Shown here piece after piece: positions 1 through 26,525 of a stretch of 64,000 nucleotides of DNA. This DNA is from Glandiceps talaboti. Taxonomy: Eukaryota > Hemichordata > Enteropneusta > Spengelidae. The notes below the pieces were generated by a model. It was not told the DNA's origin. It made no database searches and saw only the letters and a list, made by a program, of their open reading frames with translations. The DNA lies in contig NC_135550.1 of NCBI RefSeq assembly GCF_964340395.1, forward strand, positions 4,835,101 through 4,899,100, written 5' to 3'. Within the stretch, counting starts at the first letter, position 1. Each line of letters opens with the position of its first letter. The translations under genes and the position numbers were made by a program.

Positions 1-1340
1 AGAGTTATTTATTTTCTCTTACGTCGTAACAGATTCTGTGGTCACATATAGTTTGTCTTCTGTTTTATCTAGATTTACATAAACAATTCACTTGTGACTC
101 TCATTCAAAAAAATAATAAAAATTCATGTAGTATTCTAAGATAAAAAAATTTATTTCAAAATGTTTTCTTGGTATACAACATTTTATTATTACATTGTTG
201 TTGGAAAATATTGGTCACAATAATTTCTAACGCTCTATACATAAAGTAAGCTAGCATCTCATTTTCTGAACTGCACAATATTAAGTCCTAAAGAAATTAG
301 GGTTAGGAAAATGGTCATGGCTTTGCACTGTCCTGCAAATTTGCTGACACTTTTCATAGTGAAACAGCTTATTATGAGTTGACAAGAAAAATGGTTCAAG
401 GTCTCTGTTTACCATGCAAGCAATGTGATGACAGTTCATTACTATCCAATACATGTATGACCAGTCAGTCTGGCAGATGGGTATCAGAGAAGTTTGTAGT
501 GATATTATATTGCAATATGTCAAGTACAGATTGGTAGTGATGTCCATTTTGATGAATTCTAATCATTCTTTATATTATTATTAACACACAAAAGATAAAA
601 TAGTATTACATAATGTACCAGAGATTACTTGTAAGGATGTACATGCATACAAGTGGTATTTGCACTGTAGTGCAGTACTGAAATCATATACAAAATGAGG
701 ATGCAATCATTCACTGTACATGAAATGTTTAATCTCATAGCATCGTTTTTACTGAAACTTGCTATTTTCAATAAACATATGTAATACCGTAACAGAACCC
801 CATGCCATCATGTGAGTTCCAGTGTGAGTACTCAGGGGTATTTGCACTCATGCTTGCAGTGTTTTCTGTGGCATTTTTACTCAATATGCGATATGCTAAT
901 GAAAGTATGGCTGCAGAGAACACTGCATGTAGTCATGCAAATGCCACAAGTACACCACACTTGCACTTGTGCATCACTAGGTTCTGTCATAATACCACAG
1001 CTTTAAGATACTAAAAGATTGCCGTATAAATAGGGTTCCATATACTACAAAACACTTTAAGATGAGTATATATGTGTACCAGCTATATGATTCAATCATT
1101 GACCACATATACTGTAGATGTATTTATACATGCAGGAAAACTTTTAGCCATCAGAAGTCATCAAATATATATATTAAAATTTTGAATTTAACTAATATAA
1201 AATTATTTGAGCCAGTTTTTAAAATTACTTTGTGTAACTTTGTCAGTTTTTCTTTCAAATTATTTTTTTTTTCCTTTCCTCTAATACTTTCACAAGGAAA
1301 GTTTTGAAGGTTCATTGTTTTTCTATATTTTGTTTTCATT
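1..1340. other. Unassigned left flank
   Basis: AT-rich DNA with many stops in all frames. No domain, RNA gene or TIR could be recognised. Confidence 0.4.
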
Positions 1341-1685
1341 TGTCAGAAAGCTGATTTCTAGCAGCTTTACTTTCATCCCTGTTTGTCTTCTTTGTTGATA
1401 TGCATTGTTTGTCCTTTGTTCTCACATGATAACTTAAAATAAAGCAGAATATTTACGTCAGAGTATTGGTCGTCCTCCATCTGTTTAAAACATCAGTCAT
1501 GATATGAAATACATGATTACAAAAGTTAAAAATGTCAAAAGTTAAAATTTTAGACTTACGTGGTGGCAAATCCATTTCAACTTGTCATATTATCTTTGAA
1601 ATTTCAACCCCCAATTCATAAACATTAATTTGTATTTCTGGTGAATTTTCACAATATGCAGCACATTATGAAAATAATAGATACT

Positions 1686-1778
1686 AAAACCTGCAGGTCA
1701 GCTGCTGATATCTGCACACTACAGGCAAATTAAAACCTGCAGGTCAGCTGCCGGTGTCTGCACATTACAGGCTAATTA
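1686..1778. repeat. 47-bp tandem repeat, two copies
   Basis: The unit begins AAAACCTGCAGGTCAGCTGC and ends ACAGGCAAATT / ACAGGCTAATT. The two copies differ at a handful of positions. It lies in the presumed 3' flank of AHCY copy 1. Confidence 0.85.
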
Positions 1779-2297
1779 TTACCTGGTTGAAAGAGTTTTC
1801 AGAAAGCTGTAATGATTATAGGAAGGTGTCTGACAAATTGAAATAGAGTTGCCCCAAGCCCCCCCCCCCCCCATTCCTAGAGAATGCAAGAACACAATAT
1901 AGATATACATACATGTAATTCTCTGTATATCATACTCAACTATAAAAGAACCCTTGACCTTGCCCATACAAAAAAGTGACAATTCAAATCAAAGCAGAAG
2001 TGATACTACCTCGTTAAAAATTAATTTTGAGAAAACTTACCGAAAGTTTAAACTAGCCCCTTCACTTTGCACTAACTGCCTAAACTGTTAACCCCATACC
2101 CCAAGCATGGCCATTTCTTGCAGTCTGATTAAAACACAGTTTTTCCATTCCAAAAAAATTAATGAATGATCTGAAATAATATTGAATATTCCAAAGCAAG
2201 TTCTGATCTGATATGTCCATGATAACATATCATCCAACCTGAGTTGACTCGAGTAAAGGTATAAATTGGTTGCATTGTGAGAGAGATGTAGAATCCA

Positions 2298-11547
<9,250 letters not shown>

Positions 11548-11687
11548 GATTAAACTTTCTTGTGAACAGCTGTTCCGGTTGACATAAACATAAGCAATAG
11601 GATCGTGCAGGGGAAGTCAACAACCTGAAAGAGTCTTCGTTATTTTACCTGTACACACTAGTGATTGTAAGGAGTACAGTGGTGCAT

Positions 11688-11812
11688 CTTATTATAGTTG
11701 TGTATACAGGTCATTAAAGAATCCGGAGTAATAGACAATGATCAATGTTTTAGTCAAGCAAGTCAGACATATTGCAATATAAGTCAGAGGGACGGCTCAC
11801 TAAATTCACTAA

Positions 11813-11907
<95 letters not shown>

Positions 11908-12097
11908 CACGACCTCCTTTGCAAACGTGATCGAACCGATGTCAGAGTTAAAGGAATTGTGAAGTTTCAATTTTTATTTATAAATTTAGTGAGCCGTCCC
12001 TCCGACTTATATTGCAATATGTCTGACTTGCTTGACTAAAAGATTGATCATTGTCCATTATACTCCTTTAATGACTTGTATACACAACTATAATAAG
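11688..12097. mobile_element. Hairpin MITE with ~120-bp inverted arms and TA core, upstream of AHCY copy 1
   Basis: The arms 11688-11812 and about 11977-12097 are near-perfect reverse complements (CTTATTATAGTTGTGTATAC against GTATACACAACTATAATAAG). The centre holds an 80-bp TA run. It begins about 140 bp upstream of the copy 1 start codon. It is absent from the flank of copy 2, whose homology ends within about 100 bp of the ATG. Confidence 0.75.
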
Positions 12098-12106
12098 ATT
12101 ATATAT

Positions 12107-12107
<1 letters not shown>

Positions 12108-12161
<54 letters not shown>

Positions 12162-13060
12162 TGCCTGTCTGTGTGTCTGTCTGTGTTATCGTTTTCGCCA
12201 AAACGGCTGGCTCAATTCAAACAAAATTTTGTACACATGTTTATAAAATAGTTTCTGGTCAGGAAATGTTGTCCAAAGTTGTGCGACTTTATTACCATTT
12301 TCTAAAAAACGACTGGCTCAATTCAAACGAAATTTATTGTATGTGTTCTGTAGGGTAGTGACAAGAACTGGTTAGGTTTCAGTAAACATCTCATGAATAT
12401 TAACGAGCAATTTACATAATTAACGGTTTTCGGTAATTAGGCTATATCTCAAGAATGCACGCTTCAAATTCAATATAATTTGATACATACATTTGCGATA
12501 CCAAAGCGCACCTGTCCTGAAAATATTATTGATGTAGCTTTTAGTTGTAATAAGTTATTGGCATATTTTTCTTGGCCACTAAAAAGGAAAATATAGTTTC
12601 TCGTCAGGAAATGTTGTCTAAAGTGGTGCGACGATGCGACTTATTGCAGTTACTGTTCTTTATATTTAGTACTTTACAGCATGTGTGTATGTGGGGCAGA
12701 TGTCTTCACTGGTGGCAATTAATGTAGGGAGAATTACTTTTGTGTTTTCCCTTTCATCTGCAGACTGAATTAGCTGGACAAACATGAAAAAAAATTAACG
12801 CGGGAAGGGGGGTTAAGTGATGGGCGCTGACCAGAAACAATTTTCTTTTTTTGGCCTTTAAAACTTTTTCTACATTGAGTGCTATGCTACAACATTCTAT
12901 AAAGCTTTACATTACATGTTATCGTTGGCCAGGAGATCACTAACAGCAATGGGCAAATAGCAATCATGAGAAAAAATAACTTATTGCATACTTATGTTCT
13001 GTTGTATTCCAACAATTGTCTGTAGGAACGACAAACTCAAAACTTTGCCCTTACGGAAGG
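12108..13060. mobile_element. CTCCCGTAAGGG-family repeat, copy 1 (left end lost)
   Basis: It starts in a GT run (12108-12160) and contains AACGGCTGGCTCAATTCAAA and TTCGGTAATTAGGCTATATC. It ends TTTGCCCTTACGGAAGGCATTC (13045-13066), matching the other members at 49.2-50.2 and 60.6-61.4 kb. The left terminus is replaced by the adjoining hairpin MITE. No coding signal. Confidence 0.6.
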
Positions 13061-13142
13061 CATTCAGTTTAAATCTGGTGTATATTTGTATCGTATGTTT
13101 CTTTGAAAGTGTAGCTTATTTTTGTTATCTGGTGAAATAAAT

Positions 13143-13179
13143 TTCATTCATTCATTCATTCATTCATTCATTCATTCAT
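13143..13179. repeat. ATTC tetranucleotide microsatellite
   Basis: About nine ATTC units follow a GTGAAATAAATTT stretch. Confidence 0.9.
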
Positions 13180-13445
13180 GCATGCCGTGATCGACTTTTG
13201 AGTCATGGTATAGGTCGCCGTATTTTGCGCTACTTTGGCAAGTTTCATCTCAATCGTACCAAAAATAAGTAGAATATTGAGAACTTACATATCATGTCAC
13301 AGTCATTCATCGCAAAGAGTGAAAAAATTCAACTTTCATATGATTGTTTCCTACATTATTCGACCTTAACACAAATTTGTAAATGGCTTCGATTCGCTTT
13401 TTGGTTTCTCTGTCTGTGTATGACCTTTTGGTTTCTTTGTCTGTG

Positions 13446-13453
<8 letters not shown>

Positions 13454-13512
<59 letters not shown>
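13454..13512. repeat. GT dinucleotide microsatellite
   Basis: An uninterrupted GT run of roughly 55 bp. Frames reading VCVCV/HTHTH here are artefacts. Confidence 0.95.
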
Positions 13513-13513
<1 letters not shown>

Positions 13514-13559
13514 CACTCCTATTTATCGTCTGAAAGTTGAAACCATGCCAGGCAGTGGA

Positions 13560-16530
13560 GTGGCTTTTATTAACCACCTTTAGTCAGCGTGAAAAATTCA
13601 TCGAGAAGGTATGCCCTGTGAAATCTTACATCTTCAGAAATGTATTCTGATGATAGTTTGCGAAGATTTTACATGCAAACTATTTGAAACACAAAAATAC
13701 TCGGGTGCAACATGCACTTTTATTTATACCCTTATATACCTTTGTCTTTTCGTATTGTCTTAATCTTACGGGAGCTCAGGCACATTTTACAATATATGTA
13801 GGTAGAGTGGCAAGATTGTAGATTGTTTCACCTAATCCGTGTCAATTAAAAGGTTTACAATTTTACCAGAAGCCGACAGCTGACCCGGAAGGAACTAACT
13901 GACTACTCGATTTGATAATATATAATTTTGAGAATGGTGAAAAGTACTTCGTTTGACTTCATGAAGTGCTCTGATGACGGATTTACCTGGATAATTATTG
14001 AAACATTCATACTAGGGAAAGAGGGGTTGCTTGAAAACTAAGCTAGATCTATATACTATCATGGTACAATTGATGGTGTCAAGGTTTTGCACTCATGTGA
14101 CATAACATTCGACGTACACACACCACTCAGACAACTTCAAATGCTGAAGAAATAATTATAGAAGTGCTGGTCACAGTGGGGATGTAGACGTAGATAAGTT
14201 ACCCTGTTGTTTGTGAGTTAGGAAGTTAGACAATTCAAGCCATATGCACTGTTTTCAGCAAAAGTCTGTTTCTACTGCACTGTACAAAAGAATGGCAATA
14301 TTTATAACTTTTTAATGTGATTGGACACAGTACCCTGCTGTCAGTTTTGACTGTGTCTTTGTTATTATTAACCTTGGAGTTGTATCTGACCTTGAATGTG
14401 TAAAATCCGTCACGTCCCGTGAGTTAAACACTAGCCAGCATCGAATATACATGTAACGTCACTGAAGATAAAATGACCCCTATGCTAATCTATTGTATTC
14501 TTGTGCACGAAGAGAAATGTTTGGTGGGTAACTTTAGGAAACGAGCAGAATTTACGGCAGGGGTCCTAGAGAGAAATGTAGACAATTAATAGCCATATAA
14601 TGTATTGAGATTAAAGTTGGGGTATTGAAGACATTATTCATTTGCGCTTTGGCTTTCAAAAACGAGTATAGTTTGAAACTGTATGCCTCTAAATGATCAC
14701 CTATCTATATGTCCTTATTTTCAAACAAATGCCGACGTGGTAATGGTCATAAAGGGGGTATTGGCAGGATTTTGGTTTCATTTGGTCTAAAATGTGGTCT
14801 GGGTTAGCAGTATTGGCCTCACCCCTTCTAGAGTTGGCCACTGTACTGAAACCACACCCTGTACGAAGTTGCTAAACTTATTTTTTCCAGCCTACCTGGC
14901 CACTGGTTCAATTCTACTATCATTGTCCCATTATATTTTTGTCATATTTACCGTCTGGGACAATTATTGAATTACATACCTTTATAACTATGCTGGGGTC
15001 CTACCGAGAGCAGTCGGTACCCACTTACTTCAAAGTGTCACCGGAAATAGTACTTTACGAACATATGGCAATAAATGTACAATATTTTAACGTATTCTCA
15101 GAGTGCGCCCCCAACGTTGAGTAATACACCTCGTCAACTAAACTTTCTACACTATACCTGATATACAGGCTGCATCCATCATGTTACATATCGTGTTTGG
15201 TATGAATGAAATGCATATTTCCTAACATGTTATGTTAATTCGTTATATCTTATGTATAAGCTAATTAAATACTTGTGAGGATCAGCAGAAAATGTTGGTG
15301 TTTCTAATTCTAAGTGTTGCAGTAGTAACGCGCACTTTTCGATTATTTGAGCAGCGTAATTTATTATTTTTATTTATTTATTTATTTATTTATTTATTAT
15401 TCATTGATTAATTATATTTATCTATTCGAGGATGCATCACTACAACAGTATCATGAAATCATTGTTGACTGTTCTTAACTGTGTATTGTAATGAGTCTTT
15501 TTGTTCAATTTATTGGTGTATGAGCTAGGTCCTTGAAATATATTATTATTATTATTATTATAATATATGACATATGATATGGGATATATGCACATCACTT
15601 TGTTGTGTGACGTATGGAAATTTGACCGAACGTCGGCCATAATTGTAATTAAATATCAATCTTTACGGCATAACTTAAGTTTCCATTCAAGTGTCTTCCT
15701 CCATATTATCAGGTACAACCTTTCTTATGAGACCTTGACCTTTGACCTTGGCCTTCAGGGCCTATTATCAAAATCAAACCATTTCTTGCCTATTACAGAC
15801 AACACTAGTAGTATTTATTTGTTGCCAATTTCTTTTCAATCATGGTCACAGGTAACATAGAAGAAAAGAAATATACACCACGAATTCTTTTGATGCTCAT
15901 ATCACTTGTTACCAAATGACAGCTATATTTGCAGTAACAAATCAATACAGTACTGCATAACTCAAAAACTTCAATACATAGAGGTTCCATTCAAGTGTCT
16001 AACCTCATATGATCACATGCAAGCTTTTTAGCAACACAGTGACATTTGATCTTGACGTTCTGGGTCAGTAATCAAATTCAAGCTATTTCTTGCATACTGC
16101 AGACAGGCTGTAGCATTGACGTGTGGCCAATTTATTTTAAACTCACATCTAAAGGTAATGAAGAACAAGAAATACATGTACATATCTATTACTTCTGGTG
16201 CTCATATCAATGTTTACTGAATGGTGGCCATATTTATAGTGAATAATCATAATTTGTCACATAACTAAAAAGTTTTAATACTAGTACATATATAAGCCAT
16301 TCAAGTGTTTATCCCCATTATTTGGTGTAAACTTTCGTTTGAGACTTGATCTTTGACCTAGAGTTTGACCTTCAGGGTCAATTATTAGAATTCGAGTTGT
16401 TTCCTGCATATCACAGACACTTTTTAGTATTTATCTGTTGCCACTAATTTCTTTTTAAATCATGTCACTATTTACAAAATGTAGTCACATAGAACTTTAA
16501 GTATTTGAGGGGACTGTCTTCTACAGAGAC
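13560..16530. other. Intergenic DNA between AHCY copies 1 and 2
   Basis: No convincing exon is seen. It holds TTTA (15363-15397) and ATT (15541-15561) runs and a 160-bp stretch at 14960-15120 that recurs, diverged, at 23470-23640. There is also a series of TGACCTTTGACCT-type repeats (about 15728-15760, 16030-16070, 16345-16380). Confidence 0.5.
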
Positions 16531-16531
16531 T

Positions 16532-17276
16532 TGTCATTTCTCAGAAAGCTGATTTCTAGCGGCTTTACTTTCATCCCCATTTGTCTTCTCTGATGATAAC
16601 ATTTGTCTTTTGTTCTAACATACCTTCAATAAATTAGAATACTTACTTCATGATCACAGATTTTACAATGTCAAATGATAATATTTTGGATCAATCCATG
16701 AAAAAATGAAGTGAGCCGAGGAAAAATTCATGCAAAGACAAAATTTGGTAAAAACAACAAAGTAACTGCAAACAGCAAATTCCCCTTTTGTAGCTTCATG
16801 CAAATGCACTGATGTTTTTTCACAGGTTGTATTTGGTCAAGTGCAAAGGTCAAGATCTAATTAGATAGCGCACTATTGATAATATGCGGACCGACACTTC
16901 AACATGTTGGTATGTATCAAACATTTGGGGATATGAGGCAAAATCTGTATTATTATCACAGATATGGCGGCCATTTTGCCTAGAAGGTCAAGGTTACAAA
17001 ATTAAGTGACTTGAAGATCCATCCTATACACAGTGTTTAACATTTGTGCCTGGTTTGGTTGCAATTGAGCCATGGGTGTCAGGGATATGGATGCAGGAAT
17101 CCATGGACAAGGTTCATTCCTATAGCTCCCACTCAGGCTGTGTCCATTGGGCTAAATACTGAATATTTCAAAGCAAGTTTTGATATTGTGTCCGTCATAA
17201 AGTATCATTCTCAACTGATCTGACTTGAGTAAAGCTATAAAATGATTGTATTTGACAGAGAGAGTGGGTAATAGAA
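16532..17276. repeat. 3'-flank segment duplicated from AHCY copy 1 region
   Basis: AGAAAGCTGATTTCTAGC and TTTACTTTCATCCC occur here (16536-16580) and at 1344-1380. AAAGCAAGTT...GACTTGAGTAAAG upstream of the stop is shared with 2195-2260. The duplication unit therefore extends about 0.75-0.95 kb beyond both stop codons and probably includes the 3' UTR. I saw no clear AATAAA on the minus strand. Confidence 0.6.
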
Positions 17277-22387
<5,111 letters not shown>

Positions 22388-22489
22388 GGTTATGATTTCT
22401 TGTGAACAGCTATTTGGGAGGGGGTTAAAAAAAATAAAACATCTTTATGCTCAGTTTTAGGATCATGCAAGAGAAGTGAGTACACCGAA

Positions 22490-25400
22490 AGATCCTTTGT
22501 TTTGTACACAATGACTCTCTCAATAGATTAAGATTAAAGTCAGATTGCAATTCTAAGTTTAGAAGTTGACTTACTAAATACTGATATTGACAAAATCTTA
22601 CATATTTGCATTTATCAAGTGACAGTGTGAACTACAACTTCACCCTGATTTTATCTTGTGCTAAAGTTATTTTCACCAACCCTAGGCCCTGCATCACATG
22701 ACAGTACTAAAGTCTATGTTTGTAAATCAATAGATTTCAAAAAGCTGATAACAAATGTGTGTAAAATGATTTATTGTATGTACAATAACAAACGTTTTAC
22801 ATGCAAACAAGGGCTTGGTATGTGTTGTTTGACATAGTTTTTTCAAGTAGAAAAATATATTTAAGTGTTCTATCAATTACAAATAAAAAATATATACCAA
22901 AAATTCATATTCATATGGCCACTTTAAGTACCCTGGTAACAGTATCAGGGTATTTCTACAATATGGTATACATTTTGAGGGTTTCAGGGTTTCAGGGTTA
23001 CTGGGTTATCGATCCACACAGGTCTGACTGTGGAACACCCTATCTTGGGTCAAATAGGAGTTTTGCTCATGGCACTCATAAATAAATGGCCTCCAAATTG
23101 TCTGGTATCATAAAAGTGGTCGAACCTTACTCCTGTGTAAGAGACCCGTAGCCCTTCAGGTTAACGTTGGTTTAAGATTGGGTCCCTGGCATAAAAGGCC
23201 GGTGTACCTTCAAAATTGGTCGGCAGGCTTCCGATATTCATGTAACTTAATACCTAGATAACCCCCTTCCCACCCACCCCATCCCACCCACGTCCACCAT
23301 GCACACATACCTCAAACAGCTGCACCTTGATACAATAATAAATCTTTCGCATTCACCTCATGTATGATGTAACCTTTAACTGCAAGCATGGTAGTCCAGC
23401 GTACAGACTACAGGACCACCTGTCCAATCTTGCCTGTCAACATTGCCCTAAAATATCTCGCACACTTTTGAATTACGTACCTTTTATGACTATGCTGGGA
23501 TCTAGTACAGAGGGTAGGCTGGATCCACCAACTTCACACCCGGAAATGGTACCTTACAACTGTGGAACAGTGCCGCGGCTGTTCTTCGGACGGTACGGCT
23601 TGGCGAACGTGTCCTTGGAGTGTGCCCTCATCGTTGATATCAGCACCACAATACAGAGAGGGTATAGAGGACCCTTCAGTAAGGGGTGGGTGGGGGTCAC
23701 TTTTTACAAATCTGTCCTCAGGGAGAGCCACATTTTAGAAACTGGAAATTTGGGGATGGTCACATTTTACTTTAACTCCTTTTTATCTAACTTTGCAGTA
23801 TTTTGTTATTTTGGCCTGATCCCACTGCTGACACCGGTCCAAATCCTAATGCTACTACACCCCACCACTGACACCATTGTAAAGTACCATGATGATCCCA
23901 TCAATTTGATCAGATTTTAATAATTACCATTTGTTTGTACATGTGATCGAATTACTTGATTTATGACCAGATTGAAAATGAATGGATCCCGCAAGGGCAA
24001 ACCCATAGATTTTTGGTCCTACACACATTATTGGAATGCAAAATTATGAGCTATAGGTAGGTATACATGATGTACCTCTTAATTGGAAAATTACTTACAT
24101 GAAACTATGAAATTATTTAACATATTGCCTCGAAATGTAATTAATTATGCAAATGAACCATTAACAATATAAGCTACATCAACGTTACAAGCTTTAAAGG
24201 ACACATCATGACATACACTTCTTACTATCAATGCATGTACTAATTATCTGAAATTTAAAGCTTGCATTGTAAAGATATATCAAAAATGATTATTTATGTA
24301 AATTAAACAGCACAATGAAATACTACATAAAAAACTGCATCAAACATTATGCAAATTACTTATTAAAACTAAAGACTATACCAACAGGCTTTGTAGGATA
24401 TGTGTGCGAAATTATATGAAATTTGAAGCTTGCATTCTATAGACATGGCGTAATAGCTAAATACCATTAATTATGCAAATCACTCATTAAAACTAAATAT
24501 TATGCCAACAGATTTTATAGAACATATGTGCCTACTATATGGTTGATGTATGTACAAAATGTCAAATAAATGACAAATAAATGTCGTTGAGTGTGTCCTC
24601 AGCTGTGATTTTGTTGTGGATGTTGATCAAAGGGGACGATGATGGAGTTAAAGACCGGTGGTCTACTAGTCTTCATAGAGCGTCATCATATGAGTGATCT
24701 TGATAACGTCTTTATTGTTCAGGCAAAACGTACGTACATGTCGTGATTGATAAAACACCGATCTAGAAAATTTGTATTGATCTGACTGAAACGTTACTAT
24801 TAGCATTTTATTCCAAGAGTATCTAAGAATGATAACAATGAATATTTCAATCACTGAAGGCTGTCCACTAACTGGAAGACAATGGCCATGCATTACACTT
24901 TTTTTTTCAAAGACAAACATGAAGACATTAAGATTATTGGGTACAAACCATATCTCTTCACAGCAACATAATATAAGATCTAGAAATTATGCTGTTATCT
25001 GTGATTTGACCAAAGATGTGTCTCACAAAGAGCACTAATACAACTTAGTGGGGGTCTATCGTTAGTAAAATAAAATTTCCAGAGCCCTTATTAGGGCGGT
25101 CTTATACTTATCTCTCTGTTTCTCATGACTCAACCGTCAATCTGGCGATTTTTTAGACGTCGGGATTAGAAAAATCACAAGGTTAACGTGACTTGGCATT
25201 GGCCACATGAGCACATCGTATCTGAGCGAAAATGGTATTGCTGAAGTTCGGGAAATTTAAGAAAACGAATGGTTCAAAATGTCCTTCTGACTTTAATTGT
25301 CATTTAAACATTAAAGGATTTTAGTAATTGAAAGTATCACCAACATGTACTCATACACATCATTTTGTAAGGATTTACGAAAAGGCGTAAACAAATTGTG

Positions 25401-26280
25401 TGGCTCCGATTACATTCAATTGTAAAATAGGTGGGGTAGGTAGATTTTTTATTTTATTTTATTATATTTTTTCATGTGTGAGTGTCTAGTTCAGGTTTTC
25501 CATTGTTTTCCAAATGGCCTCTGTGTTGTTTATTTTTTTCCTATCAGATGTACAGCCATTATAGATTGGAAGAATAGTTTTATATTGTCTTTTTAAGTTA
25601 ATGTCAGTTTCTGCATCCACTATTTCTTGCGAGACTTCACAATTTTCGCGATTTTATTATTATTCGAATACGTACAAAAAGTTTAGGGTCGGCGTGAAAA
25701 ACTAGGTAGGGTCGGGTAACCGGAACCAAACAATTTTTTTTATTTGGCCTAAGAAACATAGAATTAAGTACGGGTGCCCTTATAACATTTAGGGAACGAG
25801 AAACACTGAGAAACACTTGGGTTGCATGTCGAAGAAATTCTTCATCAGCTTTGTGATAGTTATGCACACAGCAGTCACGATCAACATTGTAAACATAACA
25901 CATGTGGTTCCTTGTTATACAATTCTCTGCTCATCTTAGCCTGAAAGATCCAGTCGTTGTTTCTGCCAATGTAATATGCTCAACCCGCCACGCGGAGACA
26001 TCTAAGGAAAAGATGTATCGCTAGCAAAATTATTGTGCAAATTTGAATGGTGTCTCTAGATACACAACATCATAATTTATTGACCAATTTGTTATTTGAC
26101 CTTGAATATGGCGGTCAAATTCAAAGGTCGAGGTATAAAAAGGGAATTTCCCTTTTGGTGTATAGAAATTTAAATGGGGCCTTTGTGTATTAAACTTCGC
26201 TGCGTTTAAGTCGGTGATACGGCCATCAACACTATTCATCAAACATGTTCCTCATAATATCACTTAGTGTGATGTCATCA
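22490..26280. other. Spacer between AHCY copies 2 and 3
   Basis: No exon is recognised. The 187-codon frame at 23360-23920 overlaps two repeat blocks (23470-23640 matches 14960-15120; 23690-23910 resembles 27760-27910), so I treat it as non-coding. At 24120-24540 there are about three diverged units sharing TTATGCAAAT...CATTAAAACTAAA. Confidence 0.45.
25375..25755. mobile_element. GGTTCCGG-family MITE, longest copy
   Basis: The left part AAACAAATTGTGTGGCTCCG (25389-25408) and the right part CGGAACCAAACAATTTTTTT (25720-25739) form an imperfect TIR. Relatives lie at 11119-11265, 36561-36735 and about 46960-47165. There is no transposase frame. Confidence 0.6.
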
Positions 26281-26520
26281 TAACATGATAACTTTATCAG
26301 TATACCTTTCGTGGCTGCTTTTAAGTTAAGATGTGGTCCGCATCATTGCATATCAAACATGTTCCTCATAATATCAATTAGTGTGACGTCATCATAATGT
26401 GATAACTCTATCAGTTTACTATCCATGGCTGCTGCTGAAGCAAGATGAGGTCAGTAACATATATTGCATCTCAAACATGTTCCTCATAATATCAGTTATA
26501 GTGTGACAATATCAGTTTAT
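26230..26520. repeat. Tandem relics of the AHCY exon 4 3' end
   Basis: Units of roughly 115-125 bp share CAAACATGTTCCTCATAATATCA and GTGTGACGTCATCATAA. Each is followed by a decayed version of the exon 4 3' end (CATGGCTGCT near 26310 and 26424) before the real exon at 26526. Matching relics occur in copy 1 intron 4 (6665-6840). Confidence 0.55.
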
Positions 26521-26525
26521 ATTAC

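Noticed and set aside
23360-23920. 187-codon plus-strand frame
   Set aside because: It overlaps two sequences repeated elsewhere in the window, has no domain, and its copies are not open.
25830-25870. CTGATGA with nearby stem, minus strand
   Set aside because: The required GAAA is replaced by GACA and the closing helix is absent.
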